Shown here: piece after piece, positions 24,201 through 31,347 of the stretch
Numbering within the stretch: the stretch's first letter is position 1
Layout of the letters: each line of letters starts with the position of its first letter
Origin: Sulfidibacter corallicola
Lineage (GTDB): Bacteria; Acidobacteriota; Holophagae; Acanthopleuribacterales; Acanthopleuribacteraceae
NCBI RefSeq assembly: GCF_017498545.1
Contig: NZ_CP071793.1
Coordinates: forward strand, 2,914,001 to 2,978,000
DNA: 64,000 bases
Direction: 5' to 3'
The notes under the pieces: generated by a model
What the model saw: the letters and a program-made list of their open reading frames with translations, nothing else
Told to the model about the DNA's origin: nothing
Database searches by the model: none
Position numbers and translations under genes: made by a program

Positions 24201-26648
24201 AAACTCTCGATGGCCCTGATCGACAAGCTGGGCGCTCGCCGGCACGAGCCCAGTGTCGCCAATCAGGCCGGTCTCTTCATTCGCCCGTTCAAGGAGCCGA
24301 TCCCCGCCATCGCAGCCGATTTGGAGGGCCAATACGAGCGCGGCCTGCAGCACGGCGACATACATATCAGCGTCAACTCCTTCAACACCCAGGGGGCGGT
24401 CTTGTTTGCCGGCGGCCGCAACCTGGATCGCGTGGTCCAGGTGTTCTCCAAAAGCGAAGAGATCCTGCGCCGCTGGAAGAACGACTTCTTTTTGGAGTGG
24501 CAGAATTTCAACATGCAGGTCGCAGTCAATCTGCAGCGGGCCTGTGCCGAACCCTGGCGGCTCAGGGGGCCCTTTTTCGACGAACAGGCCTACCACCAAC
24601 GCCCCGACACTCAAAAGAACCACATCACCCTACTCCTGGCGAGTGCCTTCGGAACCATGCTCCGCTTCCTGTTCGGCCGGTTCGACGCGGCTGCCGCCAC
24701 CGCCCTACCCCACGCCGATACCCACATCGTCGGGGTCGGCATCGCCGCGACGGTGCTCGCCACCTTCCGCGCGCTCGCCCACCTGGCACTCTGGCCGAAC
24801 GCGGCACCCGATCGACGCGAAAGCCTTTGGGCAGCCATCACCGACGATTTGGAACGGCTTCGGCGCTGGGCCGAGTCCTGCCCGGGTAACTTCGCGGCCT
24901 CGGTCCACTTGATCGAAGCCGAACGGGCACGCGTGCTCGGCCGGGATCGGGAAGCGGGCGAGGCGTACGACGCGGCCATCGAATGCGCTCGAGCGAGCGG
25001 CAATTTGCTGCACGAGACGCTCGCCTTCGAACTGGCGGCCCGCTATCACCTTCAAAAAGGCCGGGAGCGTCAAGCGGCCTATCATCTGCGCGATGCCCAT
25101 TACGCCTGCCATCGGTGGGGAGCCCGATCCAAAATTCGCCACCTCGAAGCCACCTATCCCCATTTGCTGGAGGCCCCTACGCCCCATCTCCACACGTCCG
25201 ACCACACCACCGTCGACATCACCGGCCAGCAGGATTCCGCCCTGCTGGACCTCACCGCCATGGCCGAGGCCGCCCACGCCATTTCCGGGGAATTGGCGTT
25301 CGACCGGCTCCTGCCCCAGTCGCTGAAAACCCTGGTGGCACACGCGGGGGCGCAACGGGGCTCCCTGATTCTTCGCGACAACGACGCACCGGTATTGCGG
25401 GCATCCTTCGAAGCCGACACCCGAAACGGGTCGCGGTTGGACAGGGCGGCCATCGAACATTGTGGGGAAAGGATGCCCGTTACTTGGGTCCGGTTCGTTT
25501 GGAACACCGGCCAAACGCTGACCTCGGAACACCGGCAGGATCGAGACACGCCTTTGGACGGCGATCCCTACGTGGTGCGGGTCGCCCCAAAATCACTGTT
25601 GGTGACCCCGATCCTGCTCCAGGAGCGCATCATCGGGATCCTCCATCTGGAGCACCGAACCTGCGCCGGCTTGTTCACGCTCCCGCGTTTGAAAGTCATT
25701 CGCCTGCTTTGCGCTCAGGCGGCCATTTCCATCGAGCACGCCAATCTCTACCGCGACATGGAACAACGGGTTTTCGAACGAACCGAAGCGCTCGAAGGCG
25801 CCTTGGACCGGCTCGAGGCCCAACATCTGGACCTCAAACGAGTGCAGGGTCACCTGGTCCATCACGAGAAAATGTCGTCGCTGCGGCCCTTGACCGCCGG
25901 GATCGCCCACGAAATCAACAATCCCACCTGCATCGTGGACACGGTCAACCAGAACCTGATTCGCGACATGGGCAAATTCAGGGGCGAACTCCTGGAGATG
26001 GCCGGTGAAGATGCCCCGGCCGAGATTCTCGATTTCCTGAAGAGACGGCTGGACGGTTTTGTGGCCGGCCTCGCCAAGATCGACAATGGTGCCCGGCGCA
26101 TCCGGAACCTGGTCGAGGACCTCAAGACCTTCACGCACCACGACGAGGCCGAGGAGAAGCGGGTGGAGCTCGTCTCGGGGTTGCGCGCGACCGTGAACCT
26201 GGTTCGCTCCACCTTGGGACCGAACATTCGGCTCGAGTGCCGATTCGATGCGAACCCCGTCCTCGAATGCCGGCCGGGTCAGTTGGATCAGGTGTACCTG
26301 AACTTGTTGATGAACGCCCAGCAGGCGCTGGCAAGGCGTTGGGGCTCCCAGCCGGACGGCACGCTCGTCATCGCCACCCGGATGGACCGCGACGAGGTCC
26401 ACATCCGTTTCGAAGACAATGGTTGCGGGATGGACCCGCACACCCGGGCGCGCATATTCGATCCCTTTTTCACCACCCGGCCGGTGGGCAAGGGTACGGG
26501 ACTGGGATTGACGATCGCCTACGGCATCGTTTCCGAACATGGCGGACGGATCGAGGTAGACTCCATCGAAGACGAGGGGACCACGATCACCGTGGTTCTG
26601 CCCCTGAGGGCGAAGCAGGGGCCGGCACCGGAATCCTCGCCAGAGTGA
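21267..26648 (+). CDS. Trifunctional Ser/Thr kinase-AAA ATPase-GAF-histidine kinase
   Basis: The 1793-residue cytoplasmic signalling protein has an N-terminal protein kinase (about 10-265; VILKIL Lys, HKDVNPANVV catalytic loop, DFGIS, SPEQ). Next comes an AAA/STAND-like ATPase (Walker A GYSGVGKTS near 328, Walker B LVVFLDDVQWVD near 455), a long TPR-like helical middle (about 700-1330), a GAF domain (about 1390-1540), a short coiled coil, and a histidine kinase with GIAHEINNP near 1546, DNGCGMD near 1718 and GTGLGLTIA near 1745. The glycine-rich loop of the Ser/Thr kinase is weak (LFQGRNSIV) and HRD is HKD. This architecture is a known family of very large bacterial, cyanobacterial and myxobacterial kinases. 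No response regulator is adjacent. It is coupled to the preceding methyltransferase gene. Confidence 0.95.
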   Translation: MIAFKAFEVHRTLFQGRNSIVVSASCKATRKPVILKILRENRASPERIARFHFEFELTRELFSDRVIEAQSLEHDRHYWFLVLENFGGSSLDQLALAGGLSIGDFLDLALKMVDALAFIHSRGVVHKDVNPANVVLNRDTGALKFIDFGISTRLAFEQASFDNVHRLEGTPAYFSPEQTGRVAIGLDYRSDYYSLGVTFYHLLAGRLPFTDGDMAALVHAHLARDPEPLHLLNTSTPAILASIVAKLMAKDPTHRYQSAAGLRTDLLRCRRSWKSKGVIEPFPLGERDLPIRFQISTRLYGRERELARLQSALEGVEAREADLLSIPGYSGVGKTSLVRALYRPLTEKRGLFVSGKFEQLSRSRPYHSLIQAFRGMLNHLLAEPEPVLHRWRQRFRTALDPNGILLTEVLPELKRLTGAFAPVEELEPGKAQARFNLTLRRFLETFLAQGRPLVVFLDDVQWVDGGSLDFLENLLTYSPPKGLLFIGAYRDNEVDGTHPLTLFMDRLNRAGKALEHIALQPLTLRDTAELIGDSLHRSEDEVGDLAATAHARTGGNPFFLKAVLKDLHDQKAIYLSRDKTRWMWDTQAAIAKDITPNVLALVEKELLRLPGDGREALRCAAYLGHRFELRILAAILDVPRGVALDRLWPALNKGLILPLDDGYKLVGRRGDSSAPDRTISFKFAHDRIQQTAYDLVPEPSRAELHWRIGQYLRKEEGLTGSAFFEMVDQLNLGDGAARRDERILLAKLNLDASRQARAAAAFEPMYRYAVQGLRLLDQRTDRAQPGRSLASLPPEEQVTAQLLYGEAVEAAFLSGLFDRLPDLVEALLGRVDDPSVRLKAHETLVQYYRTQGDHRTALEYGSRILAELGVTLPTEPDAGYLRQRLKRIEDLLIDRPIAHLAELPQMTDPTKLAAMRILDQLILCMGSLSTDLYPYAPVNQVLLSIEHGNTDTSINAYCFYGCFVCAATGDYQAAYAFYKLSMALIDKLGARRHEPSVANQAGLFIRPFKEPIPAIAADLEGQYERGLQHGDIHISVNSFNTQGAVLFAGGRNLDRVVQVFSKSEEILRRWKNDFFLEWQNFNMQVAVNLQRACAEPWRLRGPFFDEQAYHQRPDTQKNHITLLLASAFGTMLRFLFGRFDAAAATALPHADTHIVGVGIAATVLATFRALAHLALWPNAAPDRRESLWAAITDDLERLRRWAESCPGNFAASVHLIEAERARVLGRDREAGEAYDAAIECARASGNLLHETLAFELAARYHLQKGRERQAAYHLRDAHYACHRWGARSKIRHLEATYPHLLEAPTPHLHTSDHTTVDITGQQDSALLDLTAMAEAAHAISGELAFDRLLPQSLKTLVAHAGAQRGSLILRDNDAPVLRASFEADTRNGSRLDRAAIEHCGERMPVTWVRFVWNTGQTLTSEHRQDRDTPLDGDPYVVRVAPKSLLVTPILLQERIIGILHLEHRTCAGLFTLPRLKVIRLLCAQAAISIEHANLYRDMEQRVFERTEALEGALDRLEAQHLDLKRVQGHLVHHEKMSSLRPLTAGIAHEINNPTCIVDTVNQNLIRDMGKFRGELLEMAGEDAPAEILDFLKRRLDGFVAGLAKIDNGARRIRNLVEDLKTFTHHDEAEEKRVELVSGLRATVNLVRSTLGPNIRLECRFDANPVLECRPGQLDQVYLNLLMNAQQALARRWGSQPDGTLVIATRMDRDEVHIRFEDNGCGMDPHTRARIFDPFFTTRPVGKGTGLGLTIAYGIVSEHGGRIEVDSIEDEGTTITVVLPLRAKQGPAPESSPE

Positions 26649-26665
26649 GGGTTTCCGCAACCCTC
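26647..26665. terminator. Hairpin between convergent genes
   Basis: GAGGGTT at 26647-26653 and AACCCTC at 26659-26665 form a 7-bp stem with loop TCCGC. The hairpin overlaps the kinase stop codon and lies 5 bp from the end of the opposing small gene. There is no T-run, so it may only be a weak bidirectional terminator. Confidence 0.4.
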
Positions 26666-26670
26666 TCCCC

Positions 26671-26874
26671 TCAACCCGGGCCGTTTTCTTGCGGTAGAGG
26701 GTCCTCGTCAAAATAATCGTCGGGTCCGGGATCGAACGTGTAGCATCGCGCGGTGGCAACGACGTAATCCTGGAGCGACAGGGTGCGATTCGTGGCTTCT
26801 CGGCCACCACCCAAGGACGTCTCGAACGGCGACGGCCCGGAGCATAGGGTTCTTTCTGCGGGTGATTCAGGCAT
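26671..26874 (-). CDS. Small 67-residue peptide gene beside the YcaO locus
   Basis: This short frame starts at an ATG preceded by GAGGA with 5-bp spacing, which supports real translation. The product has two cysteines (near residues 11 and 44), a Ser/Thr/Gly-rich first half, a TARCYTFDPGP segment and a strongly acidic C-terminus rich in Asp, Glu and Pro. No membrane segment or known domain is seen. It lies 90 bp downstream of the 604-residue helical protein on the same strand and 2.3 kb from a YcaO gene. A leader-plus-core RiPP precursor is a possible reading but not proven; a small regulatory or structural peptide is equally possible. Confidence 0.6.
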   Translation of the reverse strand: MPESPAERTLCSGPSPFETSLGGGREATNRTLSLQDYVVATARCYTFDPGPDDYFDEDPLPQENGPG

Positions 26875-26964
26875 TTCGTTCCTCACGTCGTGGGTTTTCG
26901 GCAAGGGCCAGGAGATGGCCCGGGCAGCGCGTCGGCAGTCGGCAGCCGACGTTTCGCGGGCATT

Positions 26965-28779
26965 TCATTTTTGAATCTGTTCGATCGTCCGCTCCGAGAA
27001 GTTCCCCGTCGTGACGAGGGTCTTGAAAAAGGGTCCCACATCCTTTGGCTCGTCAAACACCGGCTGCGTGCCCATGCCCAAGGCACAGCGAATCTCGCGG
27101 GACTCCTTCTCCAGTTGACACCGCAATGCTCGGTCATCTCGAACAAGCTGCGCCAGGGCATCGAGCAACGTCGCGAAGATGGTCAGGCCCATGGCGAACT
27201 TGGGAAGTAGCGACCAGGATTTGTTTTTGGACCGATCGCGGCAGAGCACCGGTTCGACGCCCGGCAAGAAGACCCTTTGATAAATACCCGAGATGAAATC
27301 GTCGAGGGGATCGGGCCCAAACGCGGGCCTGAGAAGCACCTTCTCGAATGGGGGGATCGACAGCGGCAAGGGCACCCATTCGACCATGGTGTGCAGGACG
27401 GTGTCGGATCCGACATCGTTCATGACGCCATGATCTCTCGCCTCGAACACGATGAAAGCCAGATAGCTGTATAGGGTGGCCTGCACCAGGTGAGGAATGA
27501 AGAACGTGTCGAAGACTTCATTGAGTGCGAGTCCCGCATAACCCCAAGCGTGCCGGTAGCGCCGATGCCAAAGCAACATTTGCGACATCGCCAGACTGGA
27601 ACTGTTGTAGAAGGCCCCCGCTTCGAACACCTGTTCGAGCATCTTTCGCTTCTGCACGAAGGCGGTCAGCATTTGGGCGATGAAAACCTGGAGATCCTCC
27701 TCGAACTGTCGTGAATCTCGAGTGGTGAAGGATTTCAGGAATTGGACGCCAGCCAGGTAGGCCAGCCCCCAGGGATAGAATGCACCGCAATATTTCAGGG
27801 CCCGCTCACTTTTGCTGAGAGCGGTTGACAATCTCTGTTCCGGTATCTCTGATCCGGAACTGCCGAACAGGAACGCTCTCATATTGACGATGCAGGCCGC
27901 CAGGTGGGCATTGGCCCAGATGTAATCGGGGCGAATCGCCACCGCCCGTTCCAACAGCGCCAAACTCCCTTTATAGTAAACAACCCGCATTTTGGCCGCC
28001 CCGGTCAAATCCGAGGGAGAAAACCAACTGTTGGCGATGATTCTGAGATATTCGCCAAAATGGGCCAGCGACCATGCGTCGTCCGGCTTCGCGGATACCG
28101 CTTGACAGACAAAGTCGATGTACTCTCGGGCAAAGTCCCAAACGGCTTCCGAGTAGACCATGGTTTCGGTATTGGGCAAGAACTGAAACGCTTTCAACAC
28201 GACCTGCAAACCGGCATTCCCTATATGTGCCGCCAACCATCGATAACGTGCCGGTGCTGGCCTGATTAAGGTTTCGTCGCCTCCCGGCAGGACCAGGAAC
28301 ATGGGGTTTGGTGGCATCCCCAGATTCATCGCGATTTGTATGGCGGGAGGGATCCGAGATTTGATCCGATCTTCCCGATCGTCGTCCTCCTTCAATGCAG
28401 GAACGGGCTTCAATGGAGGAACGGGAAGGATTACGAGTGCGAAGCGATCCGGGGATCCTGCCTTGAAAACCGCGATGGGGTGCATGGCTGGATCGGTAAT
28501 GTCGGGCGCCACCGCCGCGATGAGCGGAACCAGCGGGGTCGGCATCTCCGTGTAGCCCTGTTTCCGGGTACTGTCTACCAGATCGAGCCAAAGACAATCG
28601 GTGACCTGCGCTTCTACCCAATACTCTCCTGCGGAGGTGAAGTACTCCTCCATGATTTGTTGATAGCTCAGGAGCGCATTTTGCCACAGTTGATTCTTCT
28701 CGTAATTGATGCCTATTTGGAATTTATCCAACAAATTCGGCGAAGCGGAGTTACCAAAAGCTGCCTGACACGGATTCAT
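26965..28779 (-). CDS. Unrecognised 604-residue helical-repeat protein
   Basis: I do not recognise this protein. The start at 28779 has AAAGGAA 8 bp upstream; an in-frame upstream extension of 16 codons lacks support. The N-terminus contains a TPR-like helix pair (NYEKNQLWQNALLSYQQIM), and a second TPR-like unit lies mid-protein (SLALLERAVAIRPDYIWANAHLAA). The rest is helix-rich with several Trp/Tyr-rich segments (WLAAHIGNAG, YPWGLAYLAGVQFLK) and no signal peptide or convincing membrane span. No catalytic motif is visible. It is divergent from the YcaO gene across a 441-bp spacer and is followed by the 67-residue peptide gene. A scaffold role is only a guess. Confidence 0.85.
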   Translation of the reverse strand: MNPCQAAFGNSASPNLLDKFQIGINYEKNQLWQNALLSYQQIMEEYFTSAGEYWVEAQVTDCLWLDLVDSTRKQGYTEMPTPLVPLIAAVAPDITDPAMHPIAVFKAGSPDRFALVILPVPPLKPVPALKEDDDREDRIKSRIPPAIQIAMNLGMPPNPMFLVLPGGDETLIRPAPARYRWLAAHIGNAGLQVVLKAFQFLPNTETMVYSEAVWDFAREYIDFVCQAVSAKPDDAWSLAHFGEYLRIIANSWFSPSDLTGAAKMRVVYYKGSLALLERAVAIRPDYIWANAHLAACIVNMRAFLFGSSGSEIPEQRLSTALSKSERALKYCGAFYPWGLAYLAGVQFLKSFTTRDSRQFEEDLQVFIAQMLTAFVQKRKMLEQVFEAGAFYNSSSLAMSQMLLWHRRYRHAWGYAGLALNEVFDTFFIPHLVQATLYSYLAFIVFEARDHGVMNDVGSDTVLHTMVEWVPLPLSIPPFEKVLLRPAFGPDPLDDFISGIYQRVFLPGVEPVLCRDRSKNKSWSLLPKFAMGLTIFATLLDALAQLVRDDRALRCQLEKESREIRCALGMGTQPVFDEPKDVGPFFKTLVTTGNFSERTIEQIQK

Positions 28780-29220
28780 GACATCGGTTCCTTTCGATCC
28801 ATATCTGAAACAGGTCGCATAGGGCAAGCGGAGGCTACATCAAAGGGTCTGAGAGAATCGAGCCGCCATCGAGTTTTTTCCGTAAAATCCAAAACTCACA
28901 CAAGCTATGAATGATCAAATCATGTTGATGAAATTATCAAACTGGAAAAATCATTACTTAGCACAATCATTCATTTTTGCACAAGAAATTATTTGACCTT
29001 CAATCGGATCTCTCGCGAATGCAAGAATAAGCTGAATCAGGCCCAGCACAGGCCTTGTCTCGTCTCATCCACAAAACCGGCGCCTCCGCCTCGGTGGGTG
29101 ATTCGTTCCAACGGGTGCCTTCCAATTGGCGGTTTCGATTTGGAGGTGGCTCCAGAATCCCCGCTCGCAGCGGTGTTTTGGGCCAGGTCCGTTCCCGGAT
29201 CACGCCGACAGGAGTTCCAC
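28780..29220. promoter_or_regulatory. AT-rich divergent intergenic region
   Basis: This 441-bp spacer separates the divergent 604-residue protein and YcaO genes. About 28870-29010 is strongly AT-rich compared with its surroundings, as expected for promoters. A 29-codon AT-rich frame at 28907-28996 (plus) lacks a ribosome binding site and is not called a gene. No exact operator repeat stands out. Confidence 0.5.
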
Positions 29221-30408
29221 ATGCCCCCAACGCGGGAGAATCCCACACCGGTTGCCGCCTCCGAAATCCAGCGTTCGAGAAAACCCGAAGAAACCCTCCG
29301 CTGGATTTCGCCCCACTTGAAAGCCGTGGGCATCACCCGCGTAGCCGATCTGACTCGGTTGGATTCATGGTTGGGGTTTCACGTTTTTTGTGCGGTTCGC
29401 CCCCGCGGCGTGCTCCTACAGAGCACCACCGGCAAGGGAACGACGGCGCCAGCCGCGACCGTTTCGGCCTTGATGGAGGCGACCGAGCAGTTCCACGCCG
29501 AAAGCGCCGATCACCGACGGTTTCGCAAGCCGAATTCGATCCCGCGAGGGGCCGCTCGATGGCGGTCCCCCGCTTCCGGCAAGGGGCCCCGCTTTATGGC
29601 CGGTAGCGCCGAACGCGAGATCCATCCCTGGGTCGCGGGTGAAAACCTGCACGACGGGGAGCGGCTGTGGTTGCCCGCCTCGCTCGCCTGGTTTCTGGAA
29701 CCGACCCTAGTGCGAACCCACACCAACGGGCTCGCCGCTGGGAACGATCGGCCGGAGGCGACCTTGCACGGACTCTACGAATTGCTGGAACGAGACGCGG
29801 TTTCCCGGTTGACGGACGGATACAGGATCCATTTCGGGGACAGGTGCCGCGCGATCGATCCGACGACGATCGAGACACCCTGGCTGGCAACCATCCGCGA
29901 TGCGATACGAGAAGCGGAGGTGAAGCTCATCCTGCTGCGGGTGCAGAGCATCGTTCCCGTCCACACGTGCTGGGCGGTCTTGTTGGATCGACGGCCACAC
30001 CATCGCGTGACCGCCTTCCAGGCCGGTTACGGCACCCACACTTCGCTCGAGGTTGCGGCGGCGCGAGCGATCGGTGAAGCGGTACAGGCGCGCTTGACGG
30101 CCATCCACGGCGCCCGTGACGATTTGCCCGACCAAGCGGTCTTCAGCGATCGTGACGCGGCGTGGAAAGGCCCGGCCTACCGCTTCTTCGAGGCACTGCG
30201 GCCGGATATCGACTGGCACCAGGCCACCCGACTTTCCACGGGGCCCGATTCACACTCATCGGACCGGGTATTGGCCTGGATGCTGGACGCCCTCGCCGCA
30301 GCCGGCCACGACAAGATATACAGAATCGAGTTGACCCGACCGGAAATCGGCGTCCCGGTGGTGAAAATGATCGCCCCGAGCCTGCGATACCGCCGTTCCC
30401 TGTTCTGA
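29221..30408 (+). CDS. YcaO-domain enzyme, TfuA-associated type
   Basis: The 395-residue protein starts at an ATG with AGGAG 7 bp upstream. The YcaO fold is shown by the STTGKG loop, TVSALMEATEQFHAE (metal/ATP-binding Glu residues), GLYELLERDAVSRL and AAARAIGEAVQARLT. The N-terminal WISPHLKAVGITRVADLTRLD and the order of motifs resemble the TfuA-linked YcaO group, which makes thioamides, rather than azoline cyclodehydratases. It lacks the proline-rich C-terminus of the azoline enzymes. YcaO enzymes use ATP to activate a backbone amide of a peptide or protein. No TfuA, E1-like/ocin-ThiF partner or dehydrogenase is seen in this window, so partner and substrate are open. The nearby 67-residue peptide is a candidate substrate. 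Confidence 0.88.
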   Translation: MPPTRENPTPVAASEIQRSRKPEETLRWISPHLKAVGITRVADLTRLDSWLGFHVFCAVRPRGVLLQSTTGKGTTAPAATVSALMEATEQFHAESADHRRFRKPNSIPRGAARWRSPASGKGPRFMAGSAEREIHPWVAGENLHDGERLWLPASLAWFLEPTLVRTHTNGLAAGNDRPEATLHGLYELLERDAVSRLTDGYRIHFGDRCRAIDPTTIETPWLATIRDAIREAEVKLILLRVQSIVPVHTCWAVLLDRRPHHRVTAFQAGYGTHTSLEVAAARAIGEAVQARLTAIHGARDDLPDQAVFSDRDAAWKGPAYRFFEALRPDIDWHQATRLSTGPDSHSSDRVLAWMLDALAAAGHDKIYRIELTRPEIGVPVVKMIAPSLRYRRSLF

Positions 30409-30442
30409 CCGAGTCGGCCTTGGACCGCGAATGCTTGCTACC

Positions 30443-31081
30443 TCAGGTTTTCCGTCCCGAAAAGGTGGGATGCAGCCTCTTGAAGAGCCAGAGTTTGGCG
30501 GCGGCCCATTCCTCCTTGACGGTGGTTTTCGAGATCTCGAGGATTTCGGCCGTTTCCAAGATGTTCAAACCCAGGATATAACGCAGGGTCACCACTTGGG
30601 CGCGGCGTGGATTCCCTCGTTCCAATTCGCTGAGTGCCGTGTCGATCGAAAGCAACAGGGCCGGGTCCACGTGGTGGTGACCCGAGGATTCCGAACGGAG
30701 ATCGAGGAAATCGTCATCCAGGGAGACCGTGCCCTTCCCGCGTTTTTGGGCGGTCTTGGCGCGAATGTGGTCGACGATGAGATCGCGGATGATTCTACTC
30801 GCGAACCAAAAGAACTGCTGCCGATTCAAGAAGGACAGGTCCCTTTTTTTCACCAGCTTGAGATAGGCCTCGTTGACGAGTAAGGTCGGCTGAAGCATGT
30901 CGCCCCGCATCGAGAACCCGCTCAAATGACGCCGAGCCTCCCCATGGAGGTAGTCGTAGAGCTGGCCCATCAAACGGTCCAGCGCGGCGCGCTCACCCTG
31001 GCCCCACTCTTCCAAAATTTTCGTGATGCCAAGGGGCAAGGCTTCCAAGGGATCGAGCTGGGGGATCCGACGCTTCTGCAT
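30443..31081 (-). CDS. ECF-like sigma-70 factor
   Basis: The 212-residue protein starts at an ATG with AGGAG 6 bp upstream. Region 2 is seen in LYDYLHGEARRHLSG and PTLLVNEAYLKLV, then FLNRQQFFWFASRIIRDLIVDH. Region 4 is ALSELERGNPRRAQVVTLRYILGLNILETAEILEISKTTVKEEWAAAK, split by the turn of the helix-turn-helix. This matches the ECF-like group common in Acidobacteria and Planctomycetes. No anti-sigma gene is adjacent. Instead a Ser/Thr kinase with TPRs is divergent 266 bp away, the usual partner, which suggests phosphorylation-controlled activity. That link is inferred from the family. Confidence 0.93.
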   Translation of the reverse strand: MQKRRIPQLDPLEALPLGITKILEEWGQGERAALDRLMGQLYDYLHGEARRHLSGFSMRGDMLQPTLLVNEAYLKLVKKRDLSFLNRQQFFWFASRIIRDLIVDHIRAKTAQKRGKGTVSLDDDFLDLRSESSGHHHVDPALLLSIDTALSELERGNPRRAQVVTLRYILGLNILETAEILEISKTTVKEEWAAAKLWLFKRLHPTFSGRKT

Positions 31082-31347
31082 TTCGCGCTCCTGGCTCGGA
31101 CTCGTTTCATACCGGTCCCGAAGAACCGCCTTCGGGTTCACGGACTCGGACGGTTGTGGCCATCCTGTCGCACTCCCGTTACGGCCGGGTCACCGCGAGT
31201 CTTTCTCGACCGAACCTGAATGCCGAATCGACCCATGATCAAAGAATCGGACGGGTACAGCATCTACAAAATAATCATCGAGTTGCGGGATAATTAAAAA
31301 ATAAGGAAAATTAAAAATCAACCCAAAGTTATCTTGCGGAGCCCTGT

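Noticed and set aside
28907..28996. 29-codon AT-rich frame between the helical protein and YcaO genes, considered as a RiPP precursor
   Set aside because: No ribosome binding site, composition typical of AT-rich promoter DNA, and no leader-core pattern.
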